A stretch of DNA of 64,000 nucleotides, from the NCBI GenBank assembly GCA_965228545.1, contig OZ245822.1, forward strand, positions 2,418,001-2,482,000, read 5' to 3'. Origin of the DNA: HXMU1420-13 sp965228545. GTDB lineage: Bacteria; Bacteroidota; Rhodothermia; Balneolales; Balneolaceae. Positions 7,389-14,979 of the stretch are shown one piece after another; position 1 is the stretch's first letter; each line of letters begins with the position of its first letter. The translations under genes and the position numbers were made by a program. Under the pieces are notes generated by a model. It had not been told where the DNA came from. It was given only the letters and a program-made list of their open reading frames with translations, and ran no database searches.

Positions 7389-9323
7389 ATGTTTAAGAAA
7401 GCTTCCCTGTATTTCTCTGGTTTGTTCACTGTTGTATTAATTGCGATATCAACGCCGGTTGTTGCCCAAAATGATCTAATCGAGCCAACACTCACCGGAA
7501 CCGAATTAATCGATTATCTGCAGGATAATTTTACCCCAACCAGTCCAAAAAGTTATAATAGCGCTCGTGATGCCATGTATGGCTCTATCGACAATAAAAA
7601 CGGGCAAATAATTGGTGTTTATACCGGATTTACTATTACTGCAAATACACGTGGCGATGCTTTCAACAAAGGGATTAATACCGAGCATACCTGGCCGCAA
7701 GGTTTATTTGATAGTAATGAACCCATGCGCGGGGATATTCATCATTTATTTCCAACAAGAATAGAAGCTAACTCAGCGCGTAGTTATTTTCCCTTTGATG
7801 AAATCCCGGATAATCTCACCGATAAATGGTTTTATTTAGATGGTAATCAATCGTCTATACCATCATCAAACATCGATTTATACAGCGAGCTAGATAATGG
7901 TTCACGCTTCGAACCTCGAGAAGATCACAAAGGAAATGTGGCGCGAGCTATTTTCTATTTCTGGACCATCTACCAAGATCGAAGTAATGTGGCAGATGAT
8001 GCCTCTTTCTTTAATGGCATGAAAGATGTGCTGTTAACCTGGCACGATTTAGATCCCGTTGATGAAGCCGAAGTTACTCGAAGTACTGCCGTTGAAGGTG
8101 TACAGGGCAATAAAAACCCGTTTATTCACGACACTACGTTGGTTCGGCGCGCATATTTCGGTGGTGGAACTGTTGAGCCGGAACCGGTACCCAACCCGGT
8201 TACAGGAACAATTGTTGATATTGAATCGTCAAGTTTTACACTTAATTATGTAGATGATGGCAGTAGCCGATCAACCATGTTCAGTTATAGTTCGGCAACG
8301 CAAATTCAGGATACGGCTGGAAATGTTGTAACAATTACAGATTACGATCTGATTGAGGAAGCTGAAATTGCGTGGACAGAAGGCAGTGGCGATAACAAAT
8401 TCGTTGCTGATGAAATTCTGATCAAGATGATTACTGAAGAAAAAGACACTGTAATAACCGGGCCGGCAGCTCGGCCACAATCATTGATTCTTACCGGAAT
8501 CTTCGATGCTACTTTATCTGGTGGAACACCTAAAGGAGTGGAGCTTTTTGCATTGACAGACATCCCCGATTTAGGAATGTTCGGTATAGGATCGGCAAGT
8601 AACGGTGGCGGCACAGATGGCGTTGAATTTACTTTAAGCGGATCGGTTGCCAAAAATGAATTTCTATATATAGCTACCGAAAGTACGAACTTTAACGCAT
8701 GGTTTGGCTTCGATCCGGATTTTAATGATACGTTTGGGGTAGCTGTTAATGGCGATGATGCCATTGAGCTATTTTTTGATTCTACCAAAGCTTTTACAGG
8801 CGATGAAATAGTGATTGATGTTTTTGGAGAAATTGAGGTCGACGGAACCGGGACCGATTGGGAGTATACCGATGGGTGGGCATATCGAAAAAGCCTTACT
8901 GAGGCAGATAGTAACATGTTTAATATCAGTAATTGGACCTTCTCGGGGCCTAACGCATTGGATAACGAAAGCACAAATAGTTCAGCCACAAACCCGATTC
9001 CAATCGGAACATTTGAACCCAAGATGGCTACTTCCAACGAGATTTTAGCCCAAAAACCTTCATCCATTCGATTGTTACAAAACTATCCCAATCCATTTAA
9101 TCCCCAAACCATCATACCATTTGAAGTAAATCAACCGGCGCATGTAAGTCTCGAAGTATTTAACGTGTTAGGCAAAAAAGTTGCAACGCTTATTAACCAA
9201 CCATTTTCTGAGGGTACATACTCGCATACATTCAATGCAAGCGCTCTGCCGGGAGGAGTGTATTATTATCGATTAAAAGCCGGTGAGTTTTCAGAAACTA
9301 AGGCCATGGTTTTGATTAAATAA
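7389..9323 (+). CDS. Secreted endonuclease I-family nuclease with lamin-tail domain and T9SS signal
   Basis: A 644-residue protein with a signal peptide ending TPVVAQ. Residues about 30-260 form an endonuclease I (EndA-like, beta-beta-alpha metal) domain: AMYGSIDN, then NTEHTWPQ and RGDIHHLFPTRIEANSARS, which hold the catalytic and metal-binding His/Asn residues. A small beta domain follows (about 280-350), then a lamin-tail-like domain (LILTGIFDATLSGGTPKGVE) and a T9SS type A sorting domain (QNYPNPFNPQT to the final MVLIK). It should be an extracellular non-specific nuclease used for nucleic-acid scavenging or biofilm DNA turnover. It lies 64 bases after the CotH gene and may be co-transcribed with it. 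Confidence 0.9.
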   Translation: MFKKASLYFSGLFTVVLIAISTPVVAQNDLIEPTLTGTELIDYLQDNFTPTSPKSYNSARDAMYGSIDNKNGQIIGVYTGFTITANTRGDAFNKGINTEHTWPQGLFDSNEPMRGDIHHLFPTRIEANSARSYFPFDEIPDNLTDKWFYLDGNQSSIPSSNIDLYSELDNGSRFEPREDHKGNVARAIFYFWTIYQDRSNVADDASFFNGMKDVLLTWHDLDPVDEAEVTRSTAVEGVQGNKNPFIHDTTLVRRAYFGGGTVEPEPVPNPVTGTIVDIESSSFTLNYVDDGSSRSTMFSYSSATQIQDTAGNVVTITDYDLIEEAEIAWTEGSGDNKFVADEILIKMITEEKDTVITGPAARPQSLILTGIFDATLSGGTPKGVELFALTDIPDLGMFGIGSASNGGGTDGVEFTLSGSVAKNEFLYIATESTNFNAWFGFDPDFNDTFGVAVNGDDAIELFFDSTKAFTGDEIVIDVFGEIEVDGTGTDWEYTDGWAYRKSLTEADSNMFNISNWTFSGPNALDNESTNSSATNPIPIGTFEPKMATSNEILAQKPSSIRLLQNYPNPFNPQTIIPFEVNQPAHVSLEVFNVLGKKVATLINQPFSEGTYSHTFNASALPGGVYYYRLKAGEFSETKAMVLIK

Positions 9324-9360
9324 TTTTCTTAACTCATTTTATAAATTCTGCTAATTATTG

Positions 9361-9368
9361 TAAGTTTG
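9361..9368 (+). promoter_or_regulatory. Likely -7 promoter element (TAAGTTTG)
   Basis: A perfect TAnnTTTG match 30 bases before the small gene at 9399. The base triplet about 20 bases upstream is TTT rather than TTG, so the -33 element is imperfect. Confidence 0.5.
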
Positions 9369-9398
9369 CGAAAATTGTTAGCTAAATAGGGTTCAGGA

Positions 9399-9869
9399 AT
9401 GCAAGGTATGGAAAGAGGTGTAGGTCTCCAGACTAAACCGCAAGTTAAAAAGGGTGCTTGGGAAGTTATTATTACAGATCCAAGTCTCAATAAATTCACT
9501 TTTGGTCCGTCGTTGATCAGCCGTTATATCATGACGGATATTATTTCTCCATACGGTCAGAAATCAATTCTTTATAACACCATTCCGGCCTCATCAAACG
9601 ACAAATTGGTGATAAAGCTCAATTTCGAGAGTGTAGACGATTGTAATATTTCTGATATCAAAATCCGCTCATCTAGGTCTTTATTCCAGAAATGGGACGT
9701 GAAACTTATCGATAACCGAACGGATGAAACTATGCTTCTAAATTCCGATGAGGATATAACCATCGATCCGCCTATTCAATACAATAAGCTATTTTCGATG
9801 GGATTCATCTCAGAAAATCAGAAAAAAGGCGATCATTTCTTTGAACTGCATCTAAAGCAAAAAAACTAA
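9399..9869 (+). CDS. Small beta-sandwich-like protein, paralogue of 11827-12276
   Basis: A 156-residue protein with no signal peptide or membrane segment. It shares a set of spaced motifs with the protein at 11827-12276: W-E-[VI]-x-I near residue 21, S-L-x-x-x-Y, I-x-SP, LVI, and W-[DE]-[VL]-KLI (QKWDVKLIDNRTDE). The W-x-V-x-LID-x-x-T block recalls a beta-sandwich that often lies next to the sorting domain in Balneolota/Bacteroidota T9SS proteins. That comparison is from memory and is inference. The gene converges on the TPR regulator with a 4-base overlap. Function unknown. Confidence 0.7.
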   Translation: MQGMERGVGLQTKPQVKKGAWEVIITDPSLNKFTFGPSLISRYIMTDIISPYGQKSILYNTIPASSNDKLVIKLNFESVDDCNISDIKIRSSRSLFQKWDVKLIDNRTDETMLLNSDEDITIDPPIQYNKLFSMGFISENQKKGDHFFELHLKQKN

Positions 9870-11548
9870 ACCTGATTTAGAAATACTGCCAAATTCTCTG
9901 TTTTTGGTAGTTCTAGTTTTTTTCGAAGTCGATATCGGCTCTGGTCCACACTTTTAGGGCTGATATTCAAAATTCCCGAAATCTCTTTCGAGCTTAAATT
10001 TAATCGTAATAGCGCGGCTAACCTCCGTTCCTGATTGGTAAGATTTGGGTATTGCTGCTCTAAGGTTTTAAAAAAACCATCACAAGCTTGTTCCACTTGG
10101 ATTTCAAACTCCTCTCGGTCTTTGTTAATCATTAAGTTTTGATAGATTTTAGAACCGAGTTTATTGATTTGCTTCAGTACTACAGAGTTCTTTATTTCCG
10201 TTCGCATCTCATTCATCTCTGATTTTACCTCTTCCAGAAAGTCGTTTTTCTCTACAATATGCAGGGCATAATTAGTTAGTTCTTTCTGAAGATTTTCTTC
10301 CCGAAGGCGAGCATTCGCTAACTCTTCTTCTGCAATTCGTTTTTTCGAGTCTGTTATTATCCGATCCTTTTCCAGCAGCTCAATCTCTTTTCGCTTCTTA
10401 TTGTTGAAGTATAAAGCGATAAGTAAAACGGCAAGAAGCACCGAACCCAAGCCCGAAGTAATAGAAACTAGTCGAGCAGCTTGTAACTCTTTTTCTGTCT
10501 CGAGAAGTTCGATCTCTCGTTGTTGTTCGGCGGTTTCATATTCTGCCCGAAGTTCTGCCAACTTATTTGCTGATTGTTGGTTAATCAAGCTGTCGTTAAA
10601 CACTTTGTGTTGCACGTAATGCTCATAAGCATTTTTGTAGTCGCCCAAGTCTTCATAAATCTTCGATAAATTCAGATAAGAATCTTTTTGCTCGTAGGGT
10701 ATTTCCAGCTCGTTAGCAATTTCAAGGCTTCGTTGGTAGTAGTTTAAGGCCGACTGATAATCTTTATTTTGATAGGACACCGAGCCCAAAATTCGTACTG
10801 CATACGATTCCATTATCAAGGCATTTTGTTCTCTTGCTGTATTTAGAGCCAAGGTTGCGAAATAAACGGTGCGGTCTCTACGCTGCAAACGATCGTATAA
10901 TAGAGCTAAATTTACTTGTGTTGATGCCATACTCATCACACTTTCATTATCAGTATGTAGTTCTAATGCCTTAAGGTAGAATTCTTCAGCTAATTCAAAT
11001 TTTTCTAACTCCAAATGAGCACTTGCAATATTATCATACAAAGAGCCCATTCTAAGTGTATCGTTTAACTCCTCATAAATGGCCGATGCATCCGCATAAT
11101 ACTCGAGAGAAAGCTCCTGCTGAAATTGAATGAAATAGATATTTCCAATGCCTCTAAGTACTTCTGCCCGAAAACGGAGATGCTCCGGATTGTTTAAGGC
11201 ATCGATGCGAGCTAATAATTCATTGAACTGAGCTAATGCGGGAGTGTAATCTCCCGAGCGAATCATGCCACGCCCGATGAGTAATTCCGACTTAAGGATT
11301 AGTTGATCATCTCCCAATTGTTCTGCCAAAGTATAGGCTTCGCGAGCAATACTAATGAGTGTATCCGGATTAGTTTGCTGAAATGAACTTCCAATTTCTA
11401 GTTTCCATTGTATGATTTGTGCTTCATCAGAACTTTGGGCAATTCGCTGATTTAATGAATCCACCATTGCCGTTTGTGCTTGAGTTGTAGATATCAGAAA
11501 AAGTGCAAAAACAACATATAGTAAAGCAGGTGTACATTTTTTAATCAT
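9866..11548 (-). CDS. Membrane TPR regulator with LuxR-like DNA-binding domain
   Basis: A 560-residue protein. A signal peptide (ALLYVVFALFLISTTQAQ) is followed by about seven TPR-type helical repeats up to residue 340 (for example GSLYDNIASAHLELEKFELAEEFY). A single membrane span lies near residues 363-383 (LGSVLLAVLLIALYF), then a coiled coil, then a C-terminal LuxR-like helix-turn-helix (NQERRLAALLRLNLSSKEIS, SPKSVDQSRYRLRKKL). TPRs should face the periplasm and the helix-turn-helix the cytoplasm, giving a one-component membrane sensor. This architecture is common in Bacteroidota. It sits between two small paralogous genes. Its ligand and targets are unknown. Confidence 0.85.
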   Translation of the reverse strand: MIKKCTPALLYVVFALFLISTTQAQTAMVDSLNQRIAQSSDEAQIIQWKLEIGSSFQQTNPDTLISIAREAYTLAEQLGDDQLILKSELLIGRGMIRSGDYTPALAQFNELLARIDALNNPEHLRFRAEVLRGIGNIYFIQFQQELSLEYYADASAIYEELNDTLRMGSLYDNIASAHLELEKFELAEEFYLKALELHTDNESVMSMASTQVNLALLYDRLQRRDRTVYFATLALNTAREQNALIMESYAVRILGSVSYQNKDYQSALNYYQRSLEIANELEIPYEQKDSYLNLSKIYEDLGDYKNAYEHYVQHKVFNDSLINQQSANKLAELRAEYETAEQQREIELLETEKELQAARLVSITSGLGSVLLAVLLIALYFNNKKRKEIELLEKDRIITDSKKRIAEEELANARLREENLQKELTNYALHIVEKNDFLEEVKSEMNEMRTEIKNSVVLKQINKLGSKIYQNLMINKDREEFEIQVEQACDGFFKTLEQQYPNLTNQERRLAALLRLNLSSKEISGILNISPKSVDQSRYRLRKKLELPKTENLAVFLNQV

Positions 11549-11826
11549 AGATTCCCCATTTGTATAGATATTCTGAGAGAATCTACATCAAAATAAAATG
11601 AGATAACCTCCGAATGTTCTCGACAAAATATCTACATCATCGAGCAAAATAGCCCTAAATGCTCATATTTAGAGGTAGTAAAAAGATGAGGTGAGCGCAA
11701 AAGCGTGATATAAGAAATAGCAAAGGTTTACAAAGAGCTTTTACTCATGGAAAATAGATCGCCCCATCTCTACAATCTATCTACACACACTTTTAATAGG
11801 TTGCTGGCTTTTTAGATTAGAAAAAA
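11549..11826. promoter_or_regulatory. Divergent control region with repeated ATCTACA words
   Basis: This 278-bp region separates the divergent TPR-regulator and 11827 genes. The decamer ATCTACATCA occurs exactly at 11581-11590 and 11630-11639, 49 bases apart, and ATCTACA again at 11779-11785. The first copy overlaps an inverted repeat (AGATATTCTGAGAGAATCT). These could be operator sites, possibly for the TPR regulator. No clear TAnnTTTG element was found. Confidence 0.35.
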
Positions 11827-12276
11827 ATGACCAAACGTATGCAAACAACTATTGCTAAAAAGATTTCTGTACAGGATGCAGAACATTTGATCTGGGAGAT
11901 TGAAATTTCTGATCTGGGAAATAGTAAACCATTTCTTGGGTTTTCACTAACCGGCCAATATTTGTTAGTTGGCATTACAAGCCCCGATCAACAGAATAAA
12001 GTAGATATTCAATCAATCCCCGAAAATCTGGATGAACCACTGGTTATTCCTATTCGATTAAATGCTATAGACTATCCTCAGAAAGGGCAACTTAGTTTTA
12101 AAGGGATTAGAGGTTTATTACAAAACTGGGAACTTAAATTAATCGAGCGACAATCAGGTATCACTTATCTGTTGAAAGGTGATGCCATGTTTTCTTTGGC
12201 TAAGATTAAACAAGCGGTAATAGATTCCGCCCCAAAAAATGTAAAGCTAGAGGTACAACTCTCGCCCAAAAACTAA
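11827..12276 (+). CDS. Small beta-sandwich-like protein, paralogue of 9399-9869
   Basis: A 149-residue soluble protein without a signal peptide. Its motifs line up with those of the 9399 gene: LIWEIEISD near residue 23, SLTGQYLL, ITSPD, EPLVIPIRL, and the block LLQNWELKLIERQSGITYLL near residue 100. The ATG at 11827 is preceded by an A run and no strong ribosome site. The gene is divergent from the TPR regulator across 278 bp and ends just before a long hairpin. Family and function are unknown. A regulatory or partner role with the TPR protein is inference from location. Confidence 0.7.
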   Translation: MTKRMQTTIAKKISVQDAEHLIWEIEISDLGNSKPFLGFSLTGQYLLVGITSPDQQNKVDIQSIPENLDEPLVIPIRLNAIDYPQKGQLSFKGIRGLLQNWELKLIERQSGITYLLKGDAMFSLAKIKQAVIDSAPKNVKLEVQLSPKN

Positions 12277-12284
12277 GAATAATC

Positions 12285-12366
12285 GCCCGCAAGCAATTAC
12301 TGTCACTCAAAGATTAACAACCCTGCGAATAGAGTGATCGATAGTAATCTTGCGGGCTTATTTTTT
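12285..12366 (+). terminator. Long imperfect hairpin with T tract (terminator or small structured RNA)
   Basis: The outer arms GCCCGCAAG (12285-12293) and CTTGCGGGC (12349-12357) pair perfectly. Pairing continues inward with small bulges (AATTACT with AGTAAT, CACTC with GAGTG) around a loop of about 20 bases, and TTATTTTTT follows. At about 80 bases it is longer than a normal terminator. It separates the small gene from recF. Confidence 0.65.
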
Positions 12367-12399
12367 ACAAAAGGTGTATGATTTTGCGTACCATTGCGT

Positions 12400-13530
12400 A
12401 TGCAAATAAAATCACTCACACTTCAAAATTTTCGCAATCATGAGTCCACAACCGTGGATTGGCTTCCTCATTTGAATGTGATTACCGGACCGAATGGCGC
12501 CGGAAAAACCAGTTTGATTGATGCAATTCATTATTTGTGTATGTCGCGGAGCTTTGTATCCAATTCCGATCAATATGTGATTTTGCAAGGCGAAAGCTAT
12601 TTTATGCTGAAAGGAGATTTTTCAGGAACCATGCGAAGTGCATTTGAAGTAGCATGTAGTTATTCGCGAGGAGAGGGAAAGAAGATTTTTGTTAATGACG
12701 GCCCCTTAGATCGACTCAGCGATTTGATTGGGATGGTACCGGTGGTAGTGTTAAGTCCTGATGATAAACGCCTCACTCGCGAAGGCCCCATCGAGCGAAG
12801 AAGTTTTCTGGATTCGTTCATCAGCCAAATATCGAATCAATATTTGCGCGATTTACTTGATTATCGCCGGATTCGAAGGCAACGAAACAGTTTGTTACAG
12901 CAATACGCCACAGCACCGCAGATGCTGGAAATGTATCTGGAGCCTTGGAATAAACAACTGGTAGAAACCGGCGCAGCGATTGTTGACGCTCGCTACCAAG
13001 TGCTGGAGAAATTTAAACGATATCTGGCAGAAGATTACGCGATGATTTCGGGGATGAATCTTACCACAAACCTGGAGTACAAAACCTTTTGCGATGCTTC
13101 GGAAGGGTTAGAAGCGATTAAAAAACAATATTATGAAAAACTCGCAGAATCCGCAGATAAAGAAATCGAACGCGAACAAACATTGATTGGGCCGCATCGG
13201 GATGAAATTGTGTTTTATTTGGGGGATCGAGAACTGAGGCAATACGGCTCGCAAGGTCAGCACCGGTTATTTGCGCTATCGTTAAAGTTGGCCCAACTCC
13301 ATTATTATTCCGACGAACTGGACGACTTGCCCATTTTTATGCTGGATGATGTTTTTGGGGATTTGGATCCTCAAAAAACCCGTATTTTATTAGAAGCACT
13401 CAAAAATCATCCCGGACAGATTTTTATCACATCCGCCAATCCTGTTCCTTTCGAAGATGTAATTGAGTTCGATGGAGAGCGAAATCAGCTTTTACGAATC
13501 GAGCAGGCAGAAATAATTGGGATAGAGTAA
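12400..13530 (+). CDS. recF: DNA replication and repair protein RecF
   Basis: A 376-residue SMC-like ATPase that helps load RecA at single-strand gaps. The N-terminus (IKSLTLQNFRNHE) is followed by Walker A GPNGAGKTSLIDAIHYL near residue 32. The C-terminal part carries the signature region RQYGSQGQHRLFALSLKLAQL and Walker B IFMLDDVFGDLD. The ATG at 12400 is preferred over a TTG two codons upstream. recF is not beside dnaA/dnaN here; it is followed 37 bases on by a DUF721/DciA-like gene, a pairing seen in several Bacteroidota. Confidence 0.96.
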   Translation: MQIKSLTLQNFRNHESTTVDWLPHLNVITGPNGAGKTSLIDAIHYLCMSRSFVSNSDQYVILQGESYFMLKGDFSGTMRSAFEVACSYSRGEGKKIFVNDGPLDRLSDLIGMVPVVVLSPDDKRLTREGPIERRSFLDSFISQISNQYLRDLLDYRRIRRQRNSLLQQYATAPQMLEMYLEPWNKQLVETGAAIVDARYQVLEKFKRYLAEDYAMISGMNLTTNLEYKTFCDASEGLEAIKKQYYEKLAESADKEIEREQTLIGPHRDEIVFYLGDRELRQYGSQGQHRLFALSLKLAQLHYYSDELDDLPIFMLDDVFGDLDPQKTRILLEALKNHPGQIFITSANPVPFEDVIEFDGERNQLLRIEQAEIIGIE

Positions 13531-13567
13531 ATTGAGTCTGATTCTTACATCAAAAAAATGAACCTAA

Positions 13568-13861
13568 ATGAGATTCGATAAACCCAAAAAACTTGGATCA
13601 GAATTACAGAATTTTCTGGATCGGTTTCCAAATAAAAAGAAACTGAAACAAGGAATGGTTCTTTCTATCTGGGCCGAAGTAGTTGGTGAGCGAATCGCTA
13701 AACACACCGAAGACCTGCACTTCGAAGGCGATAAACTGGCCTGTAAAGTGTCTAATCAGGTTTGGCGCCACGAAATTCATGCCAATCGTTTCAACATTGC
13801 AAAGCGCTTAAATGAGCGAATGCAGGGGCAGGTGGTGGCTGATATAATCGTGCGTAGTTAG
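13568..13861 (+). CDS. DUF721 (DciA-like) protein
   Basis: A 97-residue protein of the DUF721 family. It has the family pattern of a helical start, then LSIWAEVVGERIAKHTED (W-x-x-V-G-x-x-I-A-x-H-T), and LACKVSNQVWRHEIHANR (hydrophobic strand, W-x-x-E). DciA proteins load the replicative helicase in bacteria that lack DnaC. The placement after recF fits a role in DNA replication. Assignment as a true DciA, rather than simply DUF721, is inference. Confidence 0.85.
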   Translation: MRFDKPKKLGSELQNFLDRFPNKKKLKQGMVLSIWAEVVGERIAKHTEDLHFEGDKLACKVSNQVWRHEIHANRFNIAKRLNERMQGQVVADIIVRS

Positions 13862-13899
13862 TTGTTTATGCTTCAATACGCTTCTATATTGAAAAGCTG

Positions 13900-14913
13900 A
13901 TGGCGGACGACAAAAAAAATATCATCTTAGAGCGACTCAAAGGCTTACTAAATGCGAATCGAATTGCCCCGAATACCGATTTGGATTCGCGTGCTGCACG
14001 TAGGGAGCGTATTGCCGTGTATATCGTAGCTTTTTTGATGGCGCTTAGCCTGTGGTTTATCGTAAATCTGAATAATGATTATCGAATCACGATCAATATT
14101 CCTGTAGAAACCGGAGAGATTCCCGAAGAAATGGCGCTGGTAGATGGATTACCGGAGTTTTTACAGGTAGAAGTAAGCGGCGATGGCTGGAAATTAGTGA
14201 GTTTGTATAACAATCCACCGGAAATTCCCATTGATGTGGTGGAAGGGGAAGTGAATTTATTCGATCAGGTTCGGCAGCGATTTAATGTTGAACAGGATGT
14301 AAATGTGATTAAAGTTCAACCGCTAATTATTGATATTGCCCTGGAGCCAAAAATCTCGAAGAAAATACCGATTCGTTTAGCAACTGATTTGAGTTTTGTA
14401 GATCGATATGGATTGGTTTCTGAACCGGAATTCAAACCTGATAGCCTAACCATCACAGGAGCAGCGTCTCAGGTTGAAGAAATAAACGAATGGATTATTG
14501 AAGACACCTTATTTCTCGAGAATGTGAGGGAAGATGTAGATCAATTAGTGTCGGTACATTCTAATGATCCGCTGTTGGAACTAGACGTAGAAGAAATCAG
14601 ATTTTCGGCCAATGTGAGTGAATTTACCGAAGGTGAAGTGAGTGTGTATATCCGAACGCGAGGCTTACCAAGGGGTAGTATTATCAATTATAATCCAAGT
14701 ATTGTCACCATTCGCTTTGATGTGCCCATCGAACAATATGCGGAGGTACAACGCCAACGCCCGTACGAAGTATACGTTCCTTATCAAGAGATTTTAGAAG
14801 ATTCTTCCGGATTTGTCACGCCTGATATTGAACTCGTAGCAACGCAATACAATATCAAATTACGATCCTTTCAGCCCAAAGCAGTGGCTTATTTCTCCGT
14901 ACTGGATGACTGA
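13900..14913 (+). CDS. YbbR-domain membrane protein (CdaR-like)
   Basis: A 337-residue protein with one N-terminal membrane span (RIAVYIVAFLMALSLWFIVNLNN, about residues 37-58). YbbR-like repeats follow, recognisable by NIPVETGEIPEEMAL, LPEFLQVEVSGDGWKL and later copies (PDSLTITGAASQVEEI; NPSIVTIRFDVPIE). In Firmicutes the homologue CdaR controls the diadenylate cyclase CdaA. No cyclase gene is present here, so that link is not shown. It probably faces the periplasm. It follows the DUF721 gene by 38 bases. Confidence 0.85.
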   Translation: MADDKKNIILERLKGLLNANRIAPNTDLDSRAARRERIAVYIVAFLMALSLWFIVNLNNDYRITINIPVETGEIPEEMALVDGLPEFLQVEVSGDGWKLVSLYNNPPEIPIDVVEGEVNLFDQVRQRFNVEQDVNVIKVQPLIIDIALEPKISKKIPIRLATDLSFVDRYGLVSEPEFKPDSLTITGAASQVEEINEWIIEDTLFLENVREDVDQLVSVHSNDPLLELDVEEIRFSANVSEFTEGEVSVYIRTRGLPRGSIINYNPSIVTIRFDVPIEQYAEVQRQRPYEVYVPYQEILEDSSGFVTPDIELVATQYNIKLRSFQPKAVAYFSVLDD

Positions 14914-14914
14914 C

Positions 14915-14979
14915 GAAAAGGGAAGTAGAAGTGAAAAGTAAAAAGGCAAAAATTTTTCACTTTTCACTTTTCCCTTTTC
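14915..14979. repeat. Purine/pyrimidine inverted repeat, probable bidirectional terminator
   Basis: GAAAAGGGAAGTAGAAGTGAA on the left is mirrored by TTCACTTTTCCCTTTTC on the right, around AAAGGCAAAAATTT. The element fills the gap between the convergent YbbR and ispH genes, and its last bases run into the ispH stop region. The AAGTGAAAAG word structure suggests a dispersed intergenic repeat that also serves as terminator. Confidence 0.6.

Noticed and set aside
8342..9067. 241-codon minus-strand frame inside the nuclease gene
   Set aside because: It is wholly opposite to the well-supported nuclease/T9SS gene and its residues reflect the reverse of that coding sequence.
9866..11548. Classical two-component kinase
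   Set aside because: No phosphoacceptor His motif or ATPase domain is present; it ends in a LuxR-like helix-turn-helix after a membrane span.
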